A stretch of 64,000 nucleotides of DNA from Eunapius fragilis (taxonomy: Eukaryota > Porifera > Demospongiae > Spongillida > Spongillidae). The first letter of the stretch is position 1. Every line of letters starts with the position of its first letter. A program made the translations under genes and the position numbers. Location: positions 6,649,261 to 6,713,260 of the forward strand of contig OY811982.1 of NCBI GenBank assembly GCA_963681505.1. The letters run 5' to 3'. A model generated the notes under the pieces. It searched no databases, was not told the origin of the DNA, and was given only the letters and a program-made list of their open reading frames with translations. Below are positions 55,452-64,000 of the stretch, in pieces.

Positions 55452-57545
55452 ATGGCTGAATCGAAAAGAGCGCACAAGTGAAGCTGTTTTACAAAGACGT
55501 GTTGAGGTATTTGACGGAGAGAGAGGTCATACGGGCGAGAAGCAGTTCTACCTCCCCAACTACAGACTGAGTGCAAAGATGGAAACGATGTGCTTTTTTC
55601 TATGACTGGCATTGAAAGTAAAGCTCAAGAATATGCAACAAATCTGGAAGAGGTGAGAACTGAAGTATTTACAGAAGTGACATCCAACATTCAGAATGCT
55701 CAAGCTAAACAGAAGCTGTATTATGACCGTAAGCATGCAAGAACAGGATTTCAGCTGGGAGACCGTGTCCTTTTAAGAAACATGAGAAATCTTAGTCGCA
55801 AAGGAGGTACATGTAAAATGAAGAAGGAATGGTCAGGCACATATGTTATAGATGAATTATGTGGTAAGGGGTTATATCGACTAAAGAATGAGAGTGGGGA
55901 GATACTAAAAAAGAAGTACAACTCAGCCCAGCTGAAAATATACCAACAAAGGCAAGAGTATCCAGCTGCTGGTAGTGATGAGAATGCATGCATGGAGGGA
56001 CAGGGTGAAACTGATTTCCAAACTGAAAGACGAAAGGAGTCATCTGCTCATGAAATACGTAATGATCAGTTGTATTCACCAAGCTTGCTTCGGTTATGGA
56101 GAACAGGAGCTGATGAGCTTGCATATGAAGCAGCAGAAGATGAAGAATTTGATGTACGTTATACATGCACACATGAATATGTATATATAATTACTGATTA
56201 CTGTTTGTACCCATTATTTTAGCCAACTGCATACAATCTGGAAATCGATGAGTATGCTCTAAGTAAAGACCTTATTGTTGAATTGTGGATGAATCATCGG
56301 GCGTATAGAGGAGAAGTTCCATTGAGGGTGATTTGTGGGGAGAATTTTGTAATAATGAATGACACACTTGAAGAAGAGTTTGACCGCTTCAGAAAGCATA
56401 CTCTCGATCTTGATTTATATGCTGTCAAAGCTATTGAACTGGTGAAGCATTGGTACAATTCTAATGCTACAAACCTTAAAACAATTAGTAAATATGACAA
56501 AACATATGTACTAATGTCTTCAGCAAACATTGATACCTTCTGCCAATGGATTTTGGATACAAGAAAATTGTGCAATGAGAAAGGGGTAACCCTTGATAGC
56601 CTCACCATAACAAGTAAGCTGAAATTCATTTCATGAGTTCAAGTACTTTACTTATTTGTTATGTAAATCTCTTGCATAGACCAAAGTCAACCTCATACTA
56701 ATGTGATAACTACAGTCTTTGAGGATAATATGAGTGCCAATGGAATCAGCCATCCTCCTAAAGGAGGAAAAATGACAATTACCAGGGTCAAACAACGTGT
56801 ATCAAAGAAAAGTAAATGCTGGCTGGAAGTAGGAGATGTGTTACTATCTGAGGAACATAAATCCATTATTGAGTCTAATACACAGTGGTTTGATGATGCT
56901 ATAATTAATGCTTCTCAATACCTTCTCCACAGTCAGTATGGTATATCGGGATTACAAGCAACAACACTTGGATACCACCTAACATTTGACATCATGAGAA
57001 AGGACTTCGTACAAATTCTTCATAATGGAGAAGACCATTGGCTAACGATCTCTACCCTTGGATTGCCATCAGGTCATGTAAACATCTATGACAGCCTGTA
57101 TCAGACCTGTACTGATCATGCCATAGACCAAATGTGCTCCATTATTTTCACCCCTAACAATGCTGTGTACCTCCACTTTACTGATGTTGACAAACAGACC
57201 AACAGCTCAGACTGTGGCCTGTATGCCATTGCTTATGCTACTGGGTTATGCTGTGGTGAAGATGTATGTTCCAGAAATATGGCATGATGGTCATGCGGCA
57301 GCATCTATTGAAATGCTTGGAAAGTGGAAGAATGACTACATTTCCTAGTTCAGGTAGAGAAAACCATCATATTGTGGCCAATAAGATGATTAAAGTGAGG
57401 TGCTACTGCCGATTGCCAGATTCTGGAGTAATGATTCAATGCAGTTCTTGCAACTAAAGAATGGTTTCACAAGAAATGTGACTCCTCTATACCCCGAAAG
57501 GCCTGGAGCACCTTATAATGCAAATGGCACTGTAAAATGTGTCAA
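55452..57545 (+). pseudogene. Ginger1-like transposase: integrase tail, Ulp1 protease, PHD finger
   Basis: An N-terminal stub starts at 55452 (MAESKRAH, then after a shift KLFYKDVLRYLTERE). The integrase core is absent; reading resumes with VLFSMTGIESKAQEYATNLE and the GPY/F-like tail (LYYDRKHARTGFQLGDRVLL, EWSGTYVIDELCGKGLYRL). Introns are 56154-56222 and 56614-56679, with GT-AG borders. The third exon holds a Ulp1/C48-type Cys protease: the His in GEDHWLTIST, the Asp in VNIYDSLYQT, and Gln then Cys in KQTNSSDCGLYAIAYA. A frameshift near 57265 and a stop near 57456 break the C-terminus, where a PHD-like finger is visible (VRCYCRLPDSGVMIQCSSC, then EWFHKKCDSS, then WHCKMC). All catalytic protease residues are present, but DDE loss and the shifts mean it cannot transpose itself. 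Confidence 0.8.
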
Positions 57546-57559
57546 TCTGTACCTTTAAT

Positions 57560-57880
57560 CAACTGATCATGAACTATCAATGCATACGTCAATTCATAAG
57601 CACGAACTAGCTCATTTATTCATCAGCATATACTATGTGCATGCAATTCCGTGTATCAATGGATATCATGCATCTCGATATAGTAAAATGAAAACAATTA
57701 TACTCTGAGCTGAATGCGTTGTGTATAGGACTGTAAATAATATTCAAAGAACAAGACACTGAAATAGGTGCTACTAATCTGTTTCATTTCTCTTTTGTGG
57801 TTTTAGCTGACCACCCTTATAGGATATATATATATACGATGCCCCATTTATGCCGAGGCATGCACATGCTTATAATTGTA
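57560..57880. other. 3' untranslated part of the Ginger-like element
   Basis: AT-rich sequence between the PHD remnant and the right inverted repeat. No other ORF. Confidence 0.5.
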
Positions 57881-58125
57881 ACGCTGTATAAATGGGGGAG
57901 GGGGACCGCTAGTTCTAAGGGGGGACATGAAATCCTAGGATACGTTGTCCGGCCGGACATTGTATCCTAGTACTGGGCGTCCGGCGGACTCCGGGTCCTA
58001 GGATACAATGTCCGGCCGGACAATTTTTAGGGGGGACGCGTAGTCCTGTGACACCGGCATCGCCCGTACGGGGGTGGGTACCGGGTGGCATTGATAAGTG
58101 CATAATGTGCATGAAAAAAAAAGAA

Positions 58126-58436
58126 TGAAACAAGTAAATAAAAAACCTTCTCAATGAGAAAGTTGGTGGGATATAGGATTTGAAGGCAATGGTGCATGGT
58201 GTAAAAAGCAAGGAAACAAGGGTCTGTAATAGTAATTATAAGGGAAAATGTCATAGTCCTATATTTAGCCCACGAACATAGTATATATGCTACAAACGGG
58301 CCGCTAAACATAGGACTATATGACATTTTCCCTTACTATTACAGACCCTTGTTTCCTTGCTTTTTACACCACCATTGCCATTAAATCCTATATCCCACCA
58401 ACTTTCTCATTGAGAAGGTTTTTTTATTTACTTGTT
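58126..58436. mobile_element. MITE family A (copy 4)
   Basis: Complete foldback with ends gaaacaagtaaataaaaaac and, on the right, tttttttatttacttgtt. It is very similar to copy 2 internally (tagtaattataagggaaaatg, ctatatttagccc). Confidence 0.85.
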
Positions 58437-58495
58437 GTGCATATAATTTGACATTTGTGAATATGATTTGGGCACCCCCTCTGGATCCGCCTATG

Positions 58496-58708
58496 GGGAT
58501 CTACGTGATTTAAAATCCCTTCGGGCCCTTAGTAGCGCCCTCGCTACCGCTCGGGACGCTACAGCCCAGGGCCCTCGGAGATTCTAAATCACGTAGATTC
58601 CTCGGTTTCAGTGTCTAACCAATTTAGACAATAGCAACGCGTACGTAGCAACCAATACATTATCGCGCAACGCAGCTATTAGATACGTACATAGCCCGGG
58701 GCACTTAG

Positions 58709-58739
<31 letters not shown>

Positions 58740-58845
58740 CCCACTGGCACTTAGAGAGTCCCTCTCTATGTTTCTACCGCGTTTAGATACCTGCAATTGA
58801 CCAATCAGATTGCGCGAATCACTTCCGCTATTGTCTAAAACATAT
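58496..58845. mobile_element. Dispersed repeat with hairpin and C-run (copy 2)
   Basis: Inverted copy of 10462-10860, including the gggcccttagtagcgccctc hairpin and a C-run of about 30 bp. Confidence 0.75.
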
Positions 58846-59012
58846 GTCATGTCATGTTCATTAACATGTGAACTCGCCCATACATGGGCATTGCTCAGTT
58901 TAGGTCCTCAACCATATTATAGTTTAGGACCTAAACACTCGCGTCATGTTCGGCGTACTACTAAAATTTTCATAATCCGGACTCAGAAATTTCCGGATGT
59001 TGTTGAGACAGT

Positions 59013-59264
59013 TGTTACAACCCGAGTGGACAGTATACACGCGATGCGGCGCGGCTAGGCAGAACGACAACCGACAATTGCATAAAAGATCTGATCAACA
59101 GAGCGTGTGTGTACACATATATAATAAACATTGACCAATCACTAAAGGCCACATATAACTGGCCAATGCAATAACAGTAGATATGGATCTGCACTGTCAT
59201 TACGTAGCGCTAATGCCTGCTCTGGCAGGCTTGTATTGTAAACAGATCACCTCCGGATACCACA
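59013..59264 (-). repeat. 3' LTR of element B
   Basis: 252 bp, TG..CA ends. It shares its first 100 bp with 63245-63345, apart from an 8-bp indel near 59066. Confidence 0.85.
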
Positions 59265-59427
59265 TTTCCTCCTTCCTTAAATTTCTTCCTCATTGAACCT
59301 CACTGGGGGTCTCCTGGTCCGTCCCGATCGTCTCACTTCAGGTCCCTCTGCAGGTTCAAGTAGAGCTGGAGGTTGTGGTTCAGTTACTATTGCAGGTTGA
59401 AGGTCAGGTCCCATAACAGGTAATAAG

Positions 59428-61862
59428 TCACTCCATGTGCTGTTGTCTGCTGTCACAGTAGTCTGTGCTTCCTCCCGTCACTATGGGTGCAGCTCTTGCA
59501 CGTATCTGGTCGTAGTGCCTCTTCACTTTACCCCCGTCTGACAACTCCATCCAGACAGACACAGGACCTCTGATTCCTGAAATCACACCACTTAGCCACT
59601 TCGGTCCACTTCTGTGGTTGAGAGCCCAAACATGATCTCCAACCGTGAATGTCCGCTCCTTTGCACCTCTGTTGTGATACTTACTCTGCTTTTCTTGGGT
59701 ATCCTTCACCCTCTCCTCCACACCTGGATGCAACAACGATTAGTGGGAGCGCAGCCGTCGTCCCATCAGGAGCTCTGCTGGTGATACACCTGTAGTGGTG
59801 TGGAGTGATTCTATACTGAAACAGGAACTGCAACAGGCGGCTCTCCACTGACTTCCTCTTGTCTGCTGTTTTCTTAAGAGCCAACTTCATGGTTTGTACT
59901 GCCCGCTCCACTAGCCCGTTAGAGGCAGGATGGTACGGGGAAGTTGTAACATGCTTGACGCCATTACCCCGCAGAAATTTCTCAAACTCCTGGCTGGTGA
60001 AAGCACTGCCATTGTCAGTTACAACTGTTACAGGCAAACCATGACACGAGAAAGATGCTTCCAGCTTCTGTATAGTCACAGCTGAGGTAGCAGACTCTAC
60101 CACGTGAACATCCAACCATTTGCTGTGTGCATCGATGATCAAAAGGAACATCTTGCCTTGGAAGGGGCCTGCAAAATCAAGGTGAAGTCGACACCATGGC
60201 ATTACAGGCCATTCCCATGGGTGCAAGGGTGCTGGTGCCGGAACCTTCAGATGGACTTGACAGATCTCACACCTCTTGGCTCTGTCCTCTAGGTCTGCAT
60301 CCAACTTAGGCCACCACACGAAGCTCCTAGCAAGACTCTTCATTCTAGAGATACCTTGATGCCCAGCGTGAAGTTCCTCCACCACCAACTTATGACCTGG
60401 TTCCGGTACTATCACTCTCGGTCCCCACAAAATGCATCCATCTTGTAAGCTTTCCTTTGCCGGTATGGTCGGAGTTCCTCTTCACGTTCCTTCTCTGGCC
60501 ATCCTTCTGTGAGCCATTTCTTCACCTTTGACAGGACTGGATCCTTCTCAGTCCACTCTGCGATTTGCTTAGCATTGATAGGGGAGGCTTCCAGTGTTTC
60601 CAGCAGCAGAACTGTCTCTCCTGGTAGTAGGACTTCTGAAGGACTCTCTGGAAGTGGTAAGCGGCTCAAGACATCAGCATTAGCATTTTCTTTTCCAGGC
60701 TTATGGACAATTCTATATTGGTAAGCACTCAGGATCAATGCCCAACGCTGCAGTCTAGCAGAAGCCAGGGGAGGAATTGCTTTGTCTTCCCCAAACAGGT
60801 GCTTCAAGGGCTTGTGGTCTGTGAAGATTGTGAACTGGTGACCCAGCAGGAAATTGTGGAACTTCTTTACTCCAAAAATGATAGCTAGTCCCTCCTTATC
60901 AAGTTGCGAGTTGTTCCTTTCAGCAGGTGCTAAGGTCCTCGAAGCAAAAGCTATTGGTCGCTCACTGCCATCTGGAAAACGGTGTGCTAGGACTGCCCCA
61001 ACTCCATATGGTGATGCGTCACAGGACAAGATCACCTCCTTGCTGTCAAAGTGTGTGAGTACTTTAGAAGAAATCAGCAGGAGTTTTGCACAATCAAATG
61101 CCTTCTGATGAGCATCCAACCACTGCCAAGGCTTGCCGTTTTCAAGGAGCGAATGCAAAGGAGCCAATTTGGAAGATAAGTTAGGGAGAAACTTGCCGTA
61201 ATAGTTCACCATTCCTAAAAATGACCTCAACTGCTGTACATCAGTGGGTACTGGAGCATTTTTGATGGCTGCGACTTTTGCCGAAGTAGGAAAAATCCCT
61301 TCCTTTGAGATGCGATGTCCCAGGTATTCCACTTCTGCCATCATAAACTTGCTTCAGTCTTAGCCCTGCTGCCTCGAGTCTCTTCAACACTTCGTCCAGG
61401 TTCTTCAGGTGCTCCTGCTCTGACTCTCCCGTGATGAGGATGTCATCAATATATGCTACCACACGCTGAATCCGTTGTAGCAGACTCTCTATAGTCCTCT
61501 GGAAAACAGCTGGAGCTGATGCCACTCCGAATGGTAGCCTATTGTACCTGAAGAGTCCCTTGTGTGTGTTAATTGTGACATAGTCCCTTGACTTATCTTC
61601 TAAAGGTAACTGAAGATAGGCATTTGCTAAGTCCAACTTTGTGAAAGCTTGTCCACCTGATAGGGCTGCAAACAGATCCTGGATGCGTGGTAATGGGTAT
61701 TTCTCCGTCTTGTTCACCGTCATATTGTAATCCCCGCATATCCTGACTAATCCATTCTCCTAGAACACTGGAACAATGGGAGCTGCCCACTCAGAGAACT
61801 GCACCGGTTCTATGACTTTTTCCTCTACCAACTTCTCCAATTCCTTCTCCACCCTTGCTCTC
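59428..61862 (-). pseudogene. pol: pol of element B: RT, RNase H, integrase
   Basis: RT starts near 61862. A TAG breaks it near 61760. The main RT frame (61723-61241) has AFTKLDLANAYLQLPLEDKS, LPFGVASAPAVFQ and the active site VVAYIDDILITGE. The next frame (61344-60412) has VEYLGHRISKEG, the RNase H region (ILSCDASPYGVGAVLAHRF, FTDHKPLKHLFG) and NADVLSRLP. The integrase frame (60430-59681) has an HHCC finger (CEICQVH) and all three catalytic acids (LHLDFAGPF, VVTDNGSAF, NGLVERAVQ). The last frame (59736-59428) holds a tail with VGDHVWALNHRSGPKW. Domain order is typical of gypsy. Only three or four lesions separate the frames, so inactivation is relatively recent. Confidence 0.9.
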
Positions 61863-61901
61863 AAGACCAAGGGTACTGTCCGTGGTTGGAAAAACTGGCT
61901 T

Positions 61902-63213
61902 TTATCCAGGTTCCATGTGGATTTTGACTTCCATTCCTTTTATTTTCCCTAGTCCCTCTTTGAAGACATCGTCGTGCCTCTGCAACACTTCTTTCAGTGT
62001 CAAGGTAGCAGCACTGTTTAGGTGAAATAGTTCTCCCCAGTTCAGCTTCAGTTGCTTCAGCCAATCTCGGCCTAGGAGACTCAGTCCTTTTCCTGTCACC
62101 ACCAGTAAGCTTAGTCTCATCTCCTGATCACCATACTCCACAGTCACATTTAGTTCTCCCAATACTTTGATGACTTCTCCTGAATAGGATCGCAGTGTCA
62201 CATTGGTTGGGCCTAGCTTAGGAGTCTTGTCTGTCCACAACTTCTTGAACGTTGCTTCACTGATCAGGGATACCGAGGCACCTGTGTCCACCTCCATCTG
62301 CAGTGAATACTTGCCCTCTACTTTTACTGTGACCAGTAATGGCATTGTACTTGCATCTCTCCCTCCTCTCAGTTTGAAGGTAGTGTGGACTGTGAGACTA
62401 TCGTCAATCACCACTGTGTTGGCTTTGTGTGGTTTCTGTCCACCAGATTTCTGTGTTTTACATCCTCCTGACCTGCCAGTGCCAGCAGATGTCTTTGCCT
62501 TCTGGCATACCCGAGCCGTGTGACCCTTCTTCCCGCACGAGAAACACTCTGCATCCTTGAACTTGCAGACTGGAGCCAGATGCTTGCCTCTACATCTATA
62601 GCAAGTTGGATTACCTTTCCCTTTTGCGTGCTCTTTACTGGTATCTTTTCCTCCCTCTATGGAATGTACCAGCACTGCCTGGGCTGACTGCAGATCTGCT
62701 GCGCCACGATCCGCCGTTTCCAGAGCCTGGGCTATTTCCGTTGCTTTCTTCAGGGTCAGGTTCGGTTCAGCCAAGAGCCTCCGCTGTACGTTAGGGTCGT
62801 TTACCCCAATTACGATACGGTCGCGTAGCATCTCTTCTAGGCTATTTCCGAAATCGCATGCACTTCGTAGCCAACTGGCGCAACTCTGAGATGAACATGG
62901 CTACGTTTTCACTGGACAGTCGCACTCTCGAATTGAACTTGAATCTGCTAACGGTTATGGCTGGAGCCGGATTAAAATGGTTGGTTAACGTCTCCACCAG
63001 TTGCGCATACGTTTTGTCCGTCGGTTTATGAGGGGATACGAGACTTTTTACCAGCTTGTACGTTCTGGGCCCACAAACACTGAGTAAAATAGCTCACCGC
63101 TTCGCGGCATCCTCCACATCGTTAGCAATGAAGTACTGGCTCAGTCTTTCTTCATATGCCTGCCACTCCTCGGTAGCGCTGTCGAATTTTGCCATTCCTC
63201 CGTGAATCGCCAT
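61902..63213 (-). pseudogene. gag: gag and protease of element B
   Basis: The start near 63213 gives MAIHGGMAKFDSATEEWQAY. A TGA interrupts after DVEDAAKR (near 63100), and a one-base shift near 62855 leads into the frame 62831-61902. Visible parts are NHFNPAPAITVSRFKFNSR, the knuckles CYRCRGKHLAPVC and CFSCGKKGHTARVC, and an aspartic protease with MEVDTGASVSLIS and LLGRDWLKQL. This is a gag-protease arrangement of the Ty3/gypsy group. Confidence 0.88.
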
Positions 63214-63244
63214 GACTGCCAAAGTTGACCCTCGTCGCCAATTT

Positions 63245-63345
63245 TGTTACAACCCGAGTGGACAGTACACACGCGATGCGGCGCGGCTAGGCAGAACAAT
63301 TGCATAAAAGATCTGATCAGCAGAGCGTGTGTGTACACATATACA
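63245..63345 (-). repeat. Truncated 5' LTR of element B
   Basis: Matches the first 100 bp of 59013-59264, then stops abruptly after gtgtacacatata. Confidence 0.85.
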
Positions 63346-63435
63346 CAACCAAAAATTTTTGCCCTTTACGGGTACCGTAATTTTCCTGTTACGGTATGTT
63401 ATCGTGGTTGTTATAGGCAGACCATACATACTGTA

Positions 63436-63937
63436 ACGATGGCGAATTATTGCCTATACGGTTGCGTCGGGTGCCAGTATTGTAAGTGCATCGTAACTAT
63501 CAGGCTTTCTCCGTGCCGTAAACAGATCGTACCGAGGGCGTATAAAGGCTGATATCGGGTTGTATTATATTGCCGCGTGGGCTGCGCTGGTTTGTAATCG
63601 CTTAATATTTATATTTCTTTAACTTGACTTGTCGGATTTTATTGTGCACAAAAAAGGTACAGAAAAGCATACTACCTATAGTTATGTTCGAAAACAAGCT
63701 TGCACATGTTTCTTCTTTCTTTCTTGTTGTGAGTTGCACAATGGTTCTTCATGGACGAAGAGACTGCTGCAAGTTAGTTTGTTGGTGCTATCCACAGAGA
63801 GAATGGTTCGTAGCAATGAGAATAAAGGACAGTCAAACCCGTTCAAAAGTGGTGTTCCCATCAGCCGGAGCCATTGCTTTGAACCCTCGCACTATAAGCA
63901 CAAATTTGCACCACTAGATATGTTATCAGGAGTGTAG
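63436..63937 (+). pseudogene. Possible THAP-like zinc-finger gene start (weak)
   Basis: An ATG near 63438 gives MANYCLYGCVGCQY with a gtaagt donor. A later segment (frame ending 63937) contains SRSHCFEPSHYKHKF. The pattern Met-x-x-x-Cys-x4-Cys early and a Cys-x-x-His-like Phe-Glu-Pro-Ser motif later recalls the THAP C2CH finger, but spacing and frames are not convincing. It lies in the right flank of element B. Confidence 0.2.
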
Positions 63938-64000
63938 TGTGAAGTTGACCCTAGTGGTAGATAAAATACATGGAGTAATCTTCATGAACATGATTGGTGT

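Larger units (their letters stand above)
55137..58053 (+). mobile_element. Ginger1-like DNA transposon (internally deleted, inactive)
   Basis: The inverted ends begin tgtcacaggattatgcgtcc (left) and tgtcacaggactacgcgtcc (right, reversed). Both continue for 100-170 bp with repeated gtccggccggac palindromes and cctaggatac. The internal gene encodes an integrase C-terminal tail plus a Ulp1-type protease and a PHD finger. Published Ginger1 elements have 40-270-bp TIRs, a Gypsy-type integrase and an OTU or Ulp1 protease. The right flank is CCGG, the known Ginger1 target, but the left flank reads cagt, so the 4-bp duplication is not preserved. Confidence 0.8.
53891..58102. mobile_element. TAA-flanked TIR element, host of the Ginger-like insertion
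   Basis: The left end tgcacttatcaatgccaccc matches the right end in reverse for at least 26 bp (then ggtacc). After a C-run both share ccgtacggg. Both sides have taa (53888-53890, 58103-58105). Same type as 21816-22085. Its interior is filled by other elements, among them a hAT-like end at about 54990-55007 (cctgtatccgcccctg). Confidence 0.65.
59013..63345 (-). mobile_element. Ty3/gypsy LTR retrotransposon B, 5' LTR truncated
   Basis: On the minus strand. The 3' LTR (59013-59264) runs from tgttacaacc to ggataccaca, next to a strong polypurine tract (aaggaaggaggaaa on the coding strand). At the other end only about 100 bp of LTR remain (63245-63345), after which the sequence diverges. The coding strand after the 5' LTR reads aaattggcgacgagg, as for many gypsy elements. 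Gag and pol are each broken. Confidence 0.92.

Noticed and set aside
55133-58057. 4-bp CCGG target duplication for the Ginger-like element
   Set aside because: The right flank is CCGG but the left flank is CAGT, so a duplication cannot be claimed.
59015-59200. Small ORFs in the LTRs of element B (also 63141-63429)
   Set aside because: They are chance frames within LTR sequence, repeated at both ends.

Overview
The window is nuclear DNA of a marine animal, most likely a sponge (demosponge-like). Evidence: spliced genes with GT-AG introns of 60 bp to 10 kb; beta-spectrin exons; a receptor built from LDL-receptor class A and scavenger-receptor cysteine-rich (SRCR) modules; a secreted cysteine-rich protein of an uncharacterised family I know mainly from sponges and cnidarians; and a dense load of Ty3/gypsy, hAT, Ginger-like and MITE elements. 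There are many GT/CA microsatellites and unusually long poly-G/poly-C runs. A 200-bp N gap lies at 48410-48609. The species assignment is inference.

Layout. 1-11.7 kb: 5' end of a beta-spectrin-type gene on the minus strand (two calponin-homology domains), whose 10-kb intron 2 holds decayed plus-strand genes and several MITEs. 11.7-17.7 kb: intergenic, with a signal-peptide-like exon, GT repeats and MITEs. 17.7-27.0 kb: plus-strand receptor LDLa-SRCR-LDLa-SRCR-LDLa-mucin-like-TM-tail, all introns phase 1, with a minus-strand hAT transposase relic in one intron. 28.3-35.6 kb: a 37-bp minisatellite split by a 4.9-kb Ty3/gypsy element (LTRs, 5-bp target duplication), plus an inverted block of the same satellite. 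36-37 kb: decayed octapeptide-repeat locus. 38.0-39.0 kb: TATA-driven gene for a secreted Cys-rich protein, broken by one frameshift. 39.2-41.3 kb: hAT element inside hAT element inside MITE, with perfect 8-bp target duplications.

43.7-47.6 kb: exons of a second beta-spectrin paralogue (spectrin repeats 1 to 4) on the minus strand, upstream of the first spectrin start, with one exon apparently missing, plus an orphan spectrin exon on the opposite strand. After the gap, 49.2-52.3 kb is an imperfect 3-kb palindrome. 53.9-58.1 kb: a TAA-flanked element holding a Ginger1-like DNA transposon whose decayed gene joins an integrase tail, a Ulp1-type protease and a PHD finger. 59.0-63.3 kb: a second Ty3/gypsy element with one truncated LTR.

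The genes do not form a functional pathway. Host genes with coherent models are the two spectrin loci (membrane skeleton), the SRCR/LDLa receptor (cell surface) and the secreted Cys-rich protein. Most other coding-looking sequence is transposon-derived and carries stops or frameshifts. No tRNA, rRNA or CRISPR array was recognised.
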